Shown one piece after another: positions 6,198-12,990 of a DNA stretch of 12,990 nt (positions within the stretch are counted from its first letter, which is position 1; every line of letters begins with the position of its first letter). The translations under genes and the position numbers were made by a program. The notes below the pieces were generated by a model that was not told where the DNA came from, ran no database searches, and saw only the letters and a list, made by a program, of their open reading frames with translations. Origin of the DNA: Plastoroseomonas sp036499545 (GTDB taxonomy: Bacteria > Pseudomonadota > Alphaproteobacteria > Acetobacterales > Acetobacteraceae); assembly GCA_036499545.1 (NCBI GenBank), contig DASYDR010000381.1:1-12990 (forward strand). The letters run 5' to 3'.

Positions 6198-7178
6198 ATG
6201 ATCGAATTCCGTTTGCCGCGCCGTGCCCTGTTGGCCGGCGCCGCCACTGCCGCTTTCGCGCCCGCCGCGCGTGCCGCCTGGGCACCGCAGCAGCCGATCC
6301 GCATCCTGATCGGCTACCCGCCGGGTGGTGCCGTCGACATCCTGGTGCGCGTGGTCGCCGAGGGCATGCAGCGCGTGCGCGGCGTCGCCGTGGTGCCGGA
6401 GGTGCGGAGCGGCGCCTATGGCTTCATCGCGGCGCAGGCGGCGGCCCGCGCCACGCCCGACGGCTATACCCTCGCCAGCGCCATCATGGGGCTGATGTCG
6501 GTGCTGCCGGCGATCCCCGGCATCCCGATGCCGGTCGATCTCGACCGCGAACTGACGCCAGTCTCCCTGCTGGCGGGCACGCCGATGGCGCTCGTCGCGC
6601 GGCCGAATGCGCCCTTCGACGATGTCGACGGGCTGGTCGCCTATGCGCGCGGCCGCAACGGCGCCGCGACCTATGCCTCCTCCGGCAATGGCTCCATCAA
6701 TCACCTCGGTGCGGCGCTGTTCTGCGGTTCGGTCGGCGTGACCATGACGCATATCCCCTATCGCGGCGGCGCACCGGCGACGCTCGACGTCTCGGCCGGG
6801 CGCGTCGACATCATGGTGGCGAATGTCGCCGAGGTGGCGCCGCAGATCCGCGGCGGGCAGCTCAAGGGGATTGGCGTCACCGCGACGGCGCCGTCGCCGC
6901 TGATGCCGGAATTGCCGGCACTGGCCGGCCGCGTCCCCGGCTTCGAGATCGACAACTGGTTCGGCATCGCCGGCCCGGCCGGGCTGCCGGCCGAGATCCG
7001 CGACGGGCTGGCGGATATCTTCGCCGCCGCGGTGCAGGACCCGCAGACCGGCCGCATCCTGCTCGAACGCGGGCTGCTGCCGATCGCCGAAGGCGGCGCC
7101 GCCTTCGCGGAGCGCATCCGCCGCGACCGTGCCCGCTGGGCCCAGGTGGTGCAGGCGAACAACATCCGCGGCGACTGA
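6198..7178 (+). CDS. Bug-family (TctC-like) periplasmic substrate-binding receptor 2
   Basis: This is a 326-residue Bug receptor that opens the plus-strand hyuAB unit. The signal peptide spans about residues 1-26: RLPRRALL, a hydrophobic Ala-rich core, then A-R-A. The paired arginines R8-R9 suggest Tat export. Family motifs are YPPGGAVD (40-47), PDGYTL (87-92), SSGNGSINHLG and THIPYRGG. The second ligand loop is unusual: the common ENRPGA reads EVRSGA (68-73), so this receptor may hold a different ligand from receptors 1 and 3. The ATG at 6198 is preferred over one 12 codons upstream because AGGAGGTGA sits just before it and the signal peptide then starts normally. It is followed after 42 bases by hyuA, suggesting it binds the Hyu substrate or its product. 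Membrane partners are absent from the window. Confidence 0.93.
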   Translation: MIEFRLPRRALLAGAATAAFAPAARAAWAPQQPIRILIGYPPGGAVDILVRVVAEGMQRVRGVAVVPEVRSGAYGFIAAQAAARATPDGYTLASAIMGLMSVLPAIPGIPMPVDLDRELTPVSLLAGTPMALVARPNAPFDDVDGLVAYARGRNGAATYASSGNGSINHLGAALFCGSVGVTMTHIPYRGGAPATLDVSAGRVDIMVANVAEVAPQIRGGQLKGIGVTATAPSPLMPELPALAGRVPGFEIDNWFGIAGPAGLPAEIRDGLADIFAAAVQDPQTGRILLERGLLPIAEGGAAFAERIRRDRARWAQVVQANNIRGD

Positions 7179-7182
7179 GTTT

Positions 7183-7204
7183 CCCGCCTGACCACGGGCT
7201 TTTT
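7183..7204 (+). terminator. Weak hairpin plus T5 tract between Bug receptor 2 and hyuA
   Basis: After the Bug stop, CCCG (7183-7186) can pair with CGGG (7195-7198) across an 8-base loop, and a run of five T follows at 7200-7204, notable in such GC-rich DNA. The stem is short, so full termination is unlikely. It may act as a partial terminator that lets more receptor than enzyme be made. The hyuA ribosome site (AAGGA) lies just downstream. Confidence 0.3.
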
Positions 7205-7220
7205 GTAAGCAAGGACAGCC

Positions 7221-9308
7221 ATGACTGCGTCCCTCTCACTCGGCATCGATATCGGCGGCACCTTCACCGATCTCGTCATCCTCGACCCCGCCGATGGGCG
7301 CGCGGCCATCTGGAAGGAAAGCACCACGCCGGACGATCCTTCCCGCGGCGCCATGCAGGGCCTGGCGCGGCTGCTCGACCAGAGCGGCATCGCGGCAGGC
7401 TCGATCGGCCGCGTGGTGCATGCGACGACGCTGTTCACCAACGCCCTGATCGAACGCAAGGGCGCGGCCACCGGCCTGCTCACCACCGCCGGCTTCGCCG
7501 ACGTGCTGGAGATCGGGCGGGAGCGGAAATACGAGCTCTACGACCTGTTCCTCGAAATGCCGAAGCCGCTGGTGCCGCGCCCCTGGCGGCGGGAGGTGCG
7601 CGAACGCCTGGCGCCGGATGGCAGCGTGGAGCTGGCGGTCGATGTCGAGGGGGCGCTGGCGGAAGTGGCGGACCTGGTGGCGCAGGGGGTGACCAGCCTC
7701 GCCATCTGCTTCCTGCACGCCTATGCCAATCCGGCGCATGAACGGGCGGTGGCGGCCGCGGTGGCGCAGCGCTTCCCCGGCCTGTCGCTCTCGCTGTCCT
7801 GCGACATCGCGCCCGAGATCCGCGAGTATCCGCGTGCGGTGACGACCGTCGCCAACGCCTATGTGCGGCCGATCGCGGAGACCTATCTCGATACCCTGGA
7901 AGCCGCGCTGAAGCGCGCCGGCGTGCCCGGCGGCCTGTTCCTGATGCTCTCCAATGGCGGCCTGACGCATGTGGCCGAAGCCAAGCGCGCACCCGTGCAG
8001 CTGCTGGAAAGCGGGCCGGCCGCCGGCGCGCTGGCCGGCGCCTGGTTCGGGCGGCATGCGGGGCTCGATCGCGTGCTGGCTTTCGACATGGGCGGCACCA
8101 CGGCGAAGCTGGCGCTGGTCGATGACGGTGAGCCGCTGGTCGCCTGGGGCTTCGAAGCCGCGCGCACCAAGCGCTTCCTGCGCGGCTCCGGCCTGCCGAT
8201 CCAGATCGCGACGGTCGAGCTGATCGAGATCGGCGCCGGCGGCGGTTCCATGGCGCGGCGGAGCGAACTCGGCACGCTGCAGGTTGGGCCGGAGAGCGCC
8301 GGCGCGCAGCCGGGCCCGGTCTGCTATGGCCGCGGCGGCACCACGCCGACGGTGACCGACGCCGATCTGGCGCTCGGCTATCTCAACGCCGATTTCTTCC
8401 TGGGCGGCGCGATGCAGATCGATACCGGGCCCGCGAAGGCGGCGCTGGCGGATCTGGCCGGCAGCCTCGGCCTCGACGGGGATCGCGGCGCCTTCGGCAT
8501 CCATGACGTGGTGAACGAGAACATGGCCGGTGCCGCCCGCGTCGCGATCGCGGAGCGCGGCCGGGTGCCGCGCGACTACGCGCTGCTCGCGACCGGCGGC
8601 GCCGCGCCGGTCCATGCCTGGCATGTCGGCCGCAAGCTTGGTGTCTCCCGCGTCGTCTGCCCGCCGGGGGCGGGGGCGGGCAGCACCATCGGCATGCTGA
8701 TGGCACCGGCGCGCATCGATCGCGTCACCTCCTTCAACACCCCGCTCGCGACCGTCGCCTGGCCGGAGGTCGCGCGGGTCTTCGATGGGCTGGAGCAGGA
8801 TGCGCTGGCCATCGTGCGCGACACCGGCGCCGACCTCGCCCGCCGCAGCGTCCGCCGGCTGGCCGACATGCGCTATGTCGGCCAGGGTTCCGAGATCACC
8901 GTCGCCCTGCCGGAGGTGCTGGATGCCGCCGGCGTGCTGGCGGCCTTCGAAGCCGCCTATCGCGTGCTGTTCGGGCGCACGCCGCCCGGCGCCGCGGTGC
9001 AGTTCGTGGCGCTCCGCCTGTCCGTCGCGGCGCCGATGCCGGGCGCCGGCGGCACCCTGCGCATCGCCTCCGGTAAGCCTGGTGCCGCCGCGCTCAAGGG
9101 CCGGCGCCTGGTGCATTTCGCCGATGCCGAGGGTGAGCTCGATACCCCGGTCTACGACCGCTACGCGCTCGCGCCCGGCGCCATCCTCGAGGGCCCGGCG
9201 GTCTTCGAGGAGAATGAGAGCACCTTCATCGTCGGCCCGGATGCGCGCATCAGCGTGCTGCCCGACGGTTCCATCCTTGCCGAACGCACGATCCAAGAGG
9301 CTGCCTGA
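7221..9308 (+). CDS. hyuA: Hydantoinase/oxoprolinase subunit A (HyuA-like)
   Basis: This is the ATP-binding subunit of a HyuA/HyuB-type enzyme. The family couples ATP hydrolysis to cleavage of cyclic amides (N-methylhydantoin, 5-oxoproline, caprolactam) and in some branches to ketone carboxylation. At 695 residues it has the normal length. The first phosphate-binding motif, DIGGTFTD, is at 10-17, followed by the conserved HATTLFTNALIERKG block (68-82). A second ASKHA-type phosphate motif, FDMGGTTAK, is at 288-296. The order is Hydant_A_N (about 7-180), hydantoinase A core (about 200-490) and a C-terminal domain. The start has AAGGA about 8 bases upstream and places DIGGT at the usual distance. 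HyuB follows after two bases. No third subunit typical of acetone or acetophenone carboxylases is seen, so a lactam or hydantoin amidase is more likely. The exact substrate is not determinable. Confidence 0.92.
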   Translation: MTASLSLGIDIGGTFTDLVILDPADGRAAIWKESTTPDDPSRGAMQGLARLLDQSGIAAGSIGRVVHATTLFTNALIERKGAATGLLTTAGFADVLEIGRERKYELYDLFLEMPKPLVPRPWRREVRERLAPDGSVELAVDVEGALAEVADLVAQGVTSLAICFLHAYANPAHERAVAAAVAQRFPGLSLSLSCDIAPEIREYPRAVTTVANAYVRPIAETYLDTLEAALKRAGVPGGLFLMLSNGGLTHVAEAKRAPVQLLESGPAAGALAGAWFGRHAGLDRVLAFDMGGTTAKLALVDDGEPLVAWGFEAARTKRFLRGSGLPIQIATVELIEIGAGGGSMARRSELGTLQVGPESAGAQPGPVCYGRGGTTPTVTDADLALGYLNADFFLGGAMQIDTGPAKAALADLAGSLGLDGDRGAFGIHDVVNENMAGAARVAIAERGRVPRDYALLATGGAAPVHAWHVGRKLGVSRVVCPPGAGAGSTIGMLMAPARIDRVTSFNTPLATVAWPEVARVFDGLEQDALAIVRDTGADLARRSVRRLADMRYVGQGSEITVALPEVLDAAGVLAAFEAAYRVLFGRTPPGAAVQFVALRLSVAAPMPGAGGTLRIASGKPGAAALKGRRLVHFADAEGELDTPVYDRYALAPGAILEGPAVFEENESTFIVGPDARISVLPDGSILAERTIQEAA

Positions 9309-9310
9309 GC

Positions 9311-10933
9311 ATGACCGCGAACGAAACCGCGCCGCGGCGCTTCGATGCCGTCGAGATCGAGTTGCTGTGGCGGCGCCTGATCTCCCTCGTCGATGAGGCG
9401 GCGGCGGCGCTGGTGCGCACCAGCTTCTCCACCCTGGTGCGGGAGAGCTACGACTTCTCCTGCGTCGTCACCGATGCCACCGGCCAGTCCCTGGTGCAGG
9501 CGACGGAGAGCATCCCGAGCTTCATCGGCACCCTGCCGGAGACGGTGAAGCACTTCCTGCGCTTCTTCCCGGAAGACCAGCTGGAACCGGGCGACGTGCT
9601 GATCACCAACGACCTCTGGCTCGGCACCGGGCATCTGCCCGACATCACCGTGGCGAAGCCGATCTTCCGCAACGGCAAGCTGGTCGCCTTCAGTGCCTCC
9701 ACCGCGCATGCGCCGGATATCGGCGGCAAGATCCGCAGCCCCGAGCCGCGCGAGGTGTTCGAGGAAGGGCTGCAGATCCCGCCGCTCAAGCTGCTGCGCG
9801 CCGGCAAGCCGGACGAGACCCTGCTCGCGATGCTGCGCCAGAACGTGCGCACGCCGGAGCAGACGCTGGGCGATCTCTGGGCCCAGGTAGTCGCGCTCGA
9901 CCTGATGGAGGAGCGGCTGCTGATCCTGATGGAGCAGGCCTCGCTCGAGCATCTGCGCGACCTGGCGACCGAGATCCACACGCGCTGCGAAACCGCCATG
10001 CGGGCCGCGATCGCGGCGCTGCCGGACGGCGTCTATCGCAGCGAGTTGCAGACCGACGGGCTGATGGACAAGCCGATCACCATCCGCATGGCCCTGACCA
10101 TCGCCGGCGACCAGGTGACCGCCGACTTCACCGGCACCGACGCCCAGGTCGACCGGGCGATCAACTGCGCGCTCTGCTACACCTATGCCATGGTGATGTA
10201 TGGGGTGAAGGTCTGCACCAGCCCCAATCTGCCGAACAATGAAGGCGCCTGGCGGCCGATCTCGGTGGTGGCGCCGGCGGGCTGCATCGTGAACCCGGTC
10301 TTCCCGGCCTCCGGCGGGTCGCGCATGCTGATCGGGCATTACCTGCCGATGCTGGTCTTCGGCTGCCTCGGCCAGGTGGTGCCGGACCGGGTGATGGCCG
10401 CCTGCGGATCGCCGATGTGGGGCATGAACCAGTCCGGCGTGAACGCGGCCGGCAAGCCCTATGCCAACATGTTCTTCTTCAATGGCGGCATGGGCGCCAA
10501 CATGCGCGGCGACGGCATTTCCTGCCTGTCCTGGCCGTCCAACGTCTCCTCCACCCCGATCGAGATCAGCGAGCACATCGCGCCCATCCGCGTGCACCAC
10601 AAGCGGCTGCGGCCGGGCAGCGGCGGGCCGGGCCGGCATCGCGGCGGCCTCGGGCAGGAGGTGCTGATCGAAAGCCGGTCGGAGACGCCGATCGCCGTCT
10701 CCTTCCTCGCCGAGCGGACCATCTTCCCCGCCTTCGGCATCGAAGGGGGTGAGGCAGGGGCGCCAGGCGTGCTGAAGATCAACGGCGAGAAGGTCGATCC
10801 GAAGAAGCAGTACGTGTTGCAGCGGGGCGATACGGTGTCGCTGGCGACACCCGGCGGCGGCGGCCATGGGCCGGCGGCGGACCGGACCGCGGCGGCCATC
10901 GGCACCGACCGGGCGGCGGGCTATCTGGCCTGA
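9311..10933 (+). CDS. hyuB: Hydantoinase/oxoprolinase subunit B (HyuB-like), copy 1
   Basis: This is the partner of HyuA, 540 residues and full length for the family, cytosolic. Family signatures run in order: ELLWRRLISLVDEAAAALVR (17-36), EPGDVLITNDLWLGTGHLPD (92-111) with the conserved H108 and D111, and AHAPDIGG. Later come the Gly-rich block GSGGPGRHRGGLGQE and the C-terminal TPGGGGHG. In characterised relatives this subunit carries the amide-cleaving or product-forming half of the reaction, after phosphorylation by the A subunit. The ATG lies two bases after the hyuA stop with AAGAGG about 10 bases upstream, so the pair is co-translated. A second HyuB begins at 12731; hand alignment of the first 81 comparable residues gives 53 identities. 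The unit ends in a strong hairpin 11 bases after the stop codon. Confidence 0.93.
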   Translation: MTANETAPRRFDAVEIELLWRRLISLVDEAAAALVRTSFSTLVRESYDFSCVVTDATGQSLVQATESIPSFIGTLPETVKHFLRFFPEDQLEPGDVLITNDLWLGTGHLPDITVAKPIFRNGKLVAFSASTAHAPDIGGKIRSPEPREVFEEGLQIPPLKLLRAGKPDETLLAMLRQNVRTPEQTLGDLWAQVVALDLMEERLLILMEQASLEHLRDLATEIHTRCETAMRAAIAALPDGVYRSELQTDGLMDKPITIRMALTIAGDQVTADFTGTDAQVDRAINCALCYTYAMVMYGVKVCTSPNLPNNEGAWRPISVVAPAGCIVNPVFPASGGSRMLIGHYLPMLVFGCLGQVVPDRVMAACGSPMWGMNQSGVNAAGKPYANMFFFNGGMGANMRGDGISCLSWPSNVSSTPIEISEHIAPIRVHHKRLRPGSGGPGRHRGGLGQEVLIESRSETPIAVSFLAERTIFPAFGIEGGEAGAPGVLKINGEKVDPKKQYVLQRGDTVSLATPGGGGHGPAADRTAAAIGTDRAAGYLA

Positions 10934-10944
10934 ATCCGGCATCG

Positions 10945-10976
10945 ATGCAGCACCGCCTTCGGGTGGTGTTGCATTT
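10945..10976 (+). terminator. Strong UUCG-tetraloop hairpin after hyuB
   Basis: The left arm (10945-10957, ATGCAGCACCGCC) pairs with the right arm (10962-10974, GGTGGTGTTGCAT) over 13 base pairs with two G-U wobbles. The loop is UUCG closed by C-G, the classic extra-stable tetraloop. Only a short T run (10974-10976) follows, so it is an imperfect intrinsic terminator, but its place 11 bases after the hyuB stop fits an operon end. It probably separates the hyuAB unit from the next regulator gene. It also lies next to the palindromic element at 10978, so termination and the following promoter are packed together. Confidence 0.65.
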
Positions 10977-10977
10977 C

Positions 10978-11005
10978 CATGAATTCATGTATACATGGAT
11001 GCATG
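10978..11005. promoter_or_regulatory. Interlocked palindromes with CATG every 8 bases, candidate GntR operator
   Basis: This AT-rich island contains two perfect 12-bp palindromes sharing four bases: CATGAATTCATG (10978-10989) and CATGTATACATG (10986-10997). CATG recurs at 10978, 10986, 10994 and 11002, an exact 8-base period. The core TGTATACA resembles sites bound by several FCD-type GntR regulators. It sits at the very start of the FCD-GntR gene, so autoregulation is likely if the true start is 11003 or 11015. The sequence is seen directly; the binding assignment is inference. Confidence 0.6.
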
Positions 11006-11752
11006 ATCGATCGCATGTTCCAGATCGAGGGTCCGGAAGCCGGTCTGAGCGCCGCGGAGCGCGCTTTCCGCCATGTCTGGCGCGCGATCAGCCAGGGCAC
11101 CATCGCGCCGGGTGAATTGGTGACGGAGGAAGGCCTGGCCGCCGGGCTGTCGATCAGCCGCACGCCGCTGCGCGATGCGGTGCAACGGCTGGAAGCGCTC
11201 GGCCTTCTGGTGCGGGAACCGGCGCGCGGCCTGCGGGTGCCGCCGCTGAGCCTGGATGAGATGGCCCAGCTCTCCGCGACGCGGGAGGTGCTGGAAGGCC
11301 TGCTCGCCGCGCAGGCCGCGGGCCGCGTCGCGGCCGGGGAAGCCGACCCGGCGCCGTTGCGCGCCGCGCAGGACCGCCTGGTGCGCGTCGCGCGGATCGG
11401 CGATGCCGATCTGACGCTCGCCGCCGGGCTCGATTTCCATGAGGCGCTGCGCCGCCTCGCCGCCAATCGCGCCGCGGCCGCCTGCCACCAGCAGGTGCTG
11501 CTCGCCTTCGAACGCTATCGCCACCTGGCGCGCGACACCACGGAGCGGCCGGAGCGTATCCTCGCGGAGCACGCCGCGGTGGTGGCGGCGATCGTGGCCG
11601 GCGACGCGCCGGCCGCGGAGCGTGCCATGCGGCGGCATATCGCCGCCGGCCGCGACCTCTACACAGGCGTCCTCTCGAAGACGCTGCCGAAGAAACCGCA
11701 AGACCATCGCCAGGGACACACGGGACCCGATTCAAAGGAGAAGCCCGCATGA
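11003..11752 (+). CDS. GntR-family transcriptional regulator, FCD subfamily
   Basis: This is a regulator of the FadR/FCD type, 249 residues from the chosen ATG. A winged helix-turn-helix covers about residues 18-80, with the recognition segment ISRTPLRDAVQRLEALGLL (51-69). The all-helical FCD effector domain follows (about 87-218). Three likely metal-binding histidines are kept: H146 (DFHEAL), H190 (AEHAAV) and H212 (RRHIAAG). The Asp usually four residues before the first His is Gly here (G142), with D144 nearby, so metal or ligand binding may differ. ATGs at 10979, 11003 and 11015 are all in frame and none has a good ribosome site. I prefer 11003 because the palindromic element then lies upstream of the gene. 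Its stop overlaps the start of Bug receptor 3 (ATGA), so regulator and receptor are co-expressed. It probably represses this unit and is released by a carboxylated ligand. Confidence 0.9.
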   Translation: MIDRMFQIEGPEAGLSAAERAFRHVWRAISQGTIAPGELVTEEGLAAGLSISRTPLRDAVQRLEALGLLVREPARGLRVPPLSLDEMAQLSATREVLEGLLAAQAAGRVAAGEADPAPLRAAQDRLVRVARIGDADLTLAAGLDFHEALRRLAANRAAAACHQQVLLAFERYRHLARDTTERPERILAEHAAVVAAIVAGDAPAAERAMRRHIAAGRDLYTGVLSKTLPKKPQDHRQGHTGPDSKEKPA

Positions 11753-12729
11753 AACGTCGTGAATTCGGATGGGTCGCACTCGGCGGCGCCCTGGGTGGCG
11801 TCCTGGCCAGGCCCGGCGCCGCCTCAGCGCAAGCTTCCTGGGCGACGCGCCCGATCCGCCTGGTGGTGCCCTTCGCCGCCGGCGGCACCGCCGATGTGCT
11901 GGCCCGCATCATGGCGGAACGCCTGATGGCACGCTGGGGCCAGCAGGTGGTGGTGGAGAACCGCCCGGGCGCCGGCGGCAATATCGGCGCCGAAGTGGTG
12001 GCGCGGGCGCCGGGGGACGGGCTCACGCTGCTGCTCGGCACCATCGGCATCCACGCCGCCAGCGCGATCTACAGCAACCTGCCTTACAACCCGGCCACCG
12101 ACCTGGCGCCGATCACCGTGCTGGCGGACATGCCCAACGTCATCATCGTGCATCCATCATTGCCGGCCCGCAGCCTGCGGGAACTGATCGCCCTGGCCCG
12201 CAGCAAGCCGGGCGAGCTTACCTTCGGCTCCGCCGGCAATGGCAGCTCGACCCATCTGGCGGGCGAGCTGTTCCTGCTGAAGACCGGCATCCGCATGACG
12301 CATGTGCCCTATCGCGGCAGTGCGGCGGCGCTGAACGACCTCGCCGCCGGCAACATCAACGCGATGTTCGAGAATATCCCGACCGTGCCGCCCCTGGTGC
12401 AGGCCGGCGTCATCCGGGCGCTGGCGGTGACCTCCGCCACCCGGGTCAGCCTGCTCGACGTGCCGGCGGCGCAGGAAGCCGGCGCCCCGGGCTATGTCGC
12501 GACGGCCTGGATGACGCTGGCCGCCCCGGCCTCCACCCCGGCGCCGCTGCTGGAGCGGCTGAACGCCGATGTGCGGGCGGTGCTGGCCGACGCGGCGGTG
12601 CGGGCCCGCTTCGAATCGCTCGGCACCATCCCGGTCGGCGGCACCGTCGCGGAAAGCCGGCGCTTCTTCGCGGACGAGACGGTCAAGTGGAACGCGGTGA
12701 TCAATACCGCCGGCATTCGGGTGAACTGA
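11749..12729 (+). CDS. Bug-family (TctC-like) periplasmic substrate-binding receptor 3
   Basis: This is a 326-residue Bug receptor, the same length as the other two in this window. The signal peptide at 1-27 begins MKRREF, a good twin-arginine start, then a Gly/Ala/Leu core and A-S-A before cleavage. Family motifs are PFAAGGTAD (41-49), ENRPGAGGNIGAEVVARA (70-87), SAGNGSSTHLAGE and THVPYRG. The usual PDGYTLL reads GDGLTLL. The start overlaps the GntR stop by four bases and has a clear AAAGGAG ribosome site 9 bases upstream, so it can be translated more strongly than the regulator. The second hyuB begins one base after its stop. The context suggests it binds a ligand related to the substrate of the downstream Hyu enzyme; no TctA/TctB is visible. 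Confidence 0.94.
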   Translation: MKRREFGWVALGGALGGVLARPGAASAQASWATRPIRLVVPFAAGGTADVLARIMAERLMARWGQQVVVENRPGAGGNIGAEVVARAPGDGLTLLLGTIGIHAASAIYSNLPYNPATDLAPITVLADMPNVIIVHPSLPARSLRELIALARSKPGELTFGSAGNGSSTHLAGELFLLKTGIRMTHVPYRGSAAALNDLAAGNINAMFENIPTVPPLVQAGVIRALAVTSATRVSLLDVPAAQEAGAPGYVATAWMTLAAPASTPAPLLERLNADVRAVLADAAVRARFESLGTIPVGGTVAESRRFFADETVKWNAVINTAGIRVN

Positions 12730-12730
12730 C

Positions 12731-12990
12731 ATGACGGGCACGCCTTTCGACCCCGTGACGCTGGAACTGCTCTGGACCCGCCTCATCTCCGTGGTGGATG
12801 AGGCGGCGGCGGCACTGCTGCGCACCTCCTTCTCCACCATCGTCCGCGAATCGCACGACTTCGCCTGCGTACTGGCCGATGCGCGCGGGCATTCGCTGGT
12901 CCAGGCGACGGATGGCGTGCCCTCCTTCCTCTGCACCGTGCCGCGCACCATCCGGCATTTCCTGGATGAATACCCGCCGGAGACACTGGT
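12731..12990 (+). CDS. Hydantoinase/oxoprolinase subunit B (HyuB-like), copy 2, cut by window edge
   Basis: The first 86 residues of a second HyuB-type subunit are present and the frame stays open to the end of the window. The sequence starts MTGTPFDPVTLELLW and contains ISVVDEAAAALLRTSFST, RESHDFACVLADARG and SLVQATDGVPSF, matching copy 1 residue for residue over long stretches (53 of 81 aligned positions identical by hand count). The ATG follows the Bug receptor 3 stop by one base, with a weak GGGTGA ribosome site inside the end of that gene. In this unit B directly follows the receptor, whereas in the first unit A precedes B, so a HyuA partner, if present, should lie to the right of the window. 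The true substrate is unknown. Confidence 0.92.
   Translation, partial: MTGTPFDPVTLELLWTRLISVVDEAAAALLRTSFSTIVRESHDFACVLADARGHSLVQATDGVPSFLCTVPRTIRHFLDEYPPETL

Noticed and set aside
7236..9296. Long open frame (686 codons) on the minus strand opposite hyuA
   Set aside because: It is an antisense shadow in GC-rich DNA. Its translation is rich in Arg, Gly, Ala, His and Gln with no family motif, while the plus strand has clear HyuA signatures along its full length.
7221..10933. Acetone or acetophenone carboxylase instead of a hydantoinase-type amidase
   Set aside because: HyuA and HyuB subunits are shared by both classes, but the extra small subunits of the carboxylases are absent. The unit closes with a hairpin after hyuB. 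Not fully excluded.
9161..10942. Long open frame (593 codons) on the minus strand opposite hyuB
   Set aside because: It has low-complexity Arg/His/Gly composition, no recognisable domain and no ribosome site, and it lies entirely over a well-supported HyuB gene.
1..12990. Search for CRISPR arrays, tRNA or rRNA genes, insertion sequences, toxin-antitoxin pairs or phage genes
   Set aside because: No regularly spaced repeats, no cloverleaf-like genes, no transposase motifs and no terminal inverted repeats were seen. All sizeable space is taken by metabolic, transport and regulator genes.

Overview
The window is very GC-rich, densely packed chromosomal DNA. It has short or overlapping gene junctions and no phage, insertion-sequence, tRNA, rRNA or CRISPR signal that I could find. 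The gene content suggests a metabolically versatile proteobacterium: three Bug-type periplasmic receptors within 13 kb, HyuA/HyuB-type ATP-dependent amidases, ACMSD-like amidohydrolases, and LysR and FCD-GntR regulators. My best guess is an alphaproteobacterium near Roseomonas/Acetobacteraceae, but a Bordetella-like betaproteobacterium cannot be excluded. This placement is inference from style and content, not a database match.

Layout. (1) Bases 1-1337, plus strand: the end of a sulfate/thiosulfate ABC importer operon (cysW tail, then complete cysA). (2) Bases 1348-5923, minus strand: a tight five-gene unit read from right to left as LysR regulator, amidohydrolase A, amidohydrolase B, Rieske ferredoxin-like protein and Bug receptor 1. 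It converges on cysA with only 10 bases between stop codons. (3) Bases 5924-6197: a 274-bp divergent control region with a perfect 10+10 inverted repeat that fits a LysR-type T-N11-A site. (4) Bases 6198-10933, plus strand: Bug receptor 2, HyuA and HyuB, closed by a strong UUCG-tetraloop hairpin. (5) Bases 10978-11005: an AT-rich palindromic element, then a second plus-strand unit of FCD-GntR regulator, Bug receptor 3 and a second HyuB that runs off the right edge.

How the genes may work together. Each catabolic unit pairs a Bug receptor with hydrolytic enzymes and its own regulator. A plausible reading is uptake or sensing of small carboxylated or cyclic-amide compounds, ring opening by HyuA/HyuB with ATP, and processing of products by the two metal-dependent amidohydrolases (hydrolases or decarboxylases) with a Rieske electron carrier. 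The substrates cannot be read from the sequence. No TctA/TctB membrane subunits occur here, so the Bug proteins are orphans within this window. The most notable points are the two neighbouring Bug-Hyu modules with different regulators, the Rieske protein with an unusually long inter-motif spacer, and two well-defined candidate operators.
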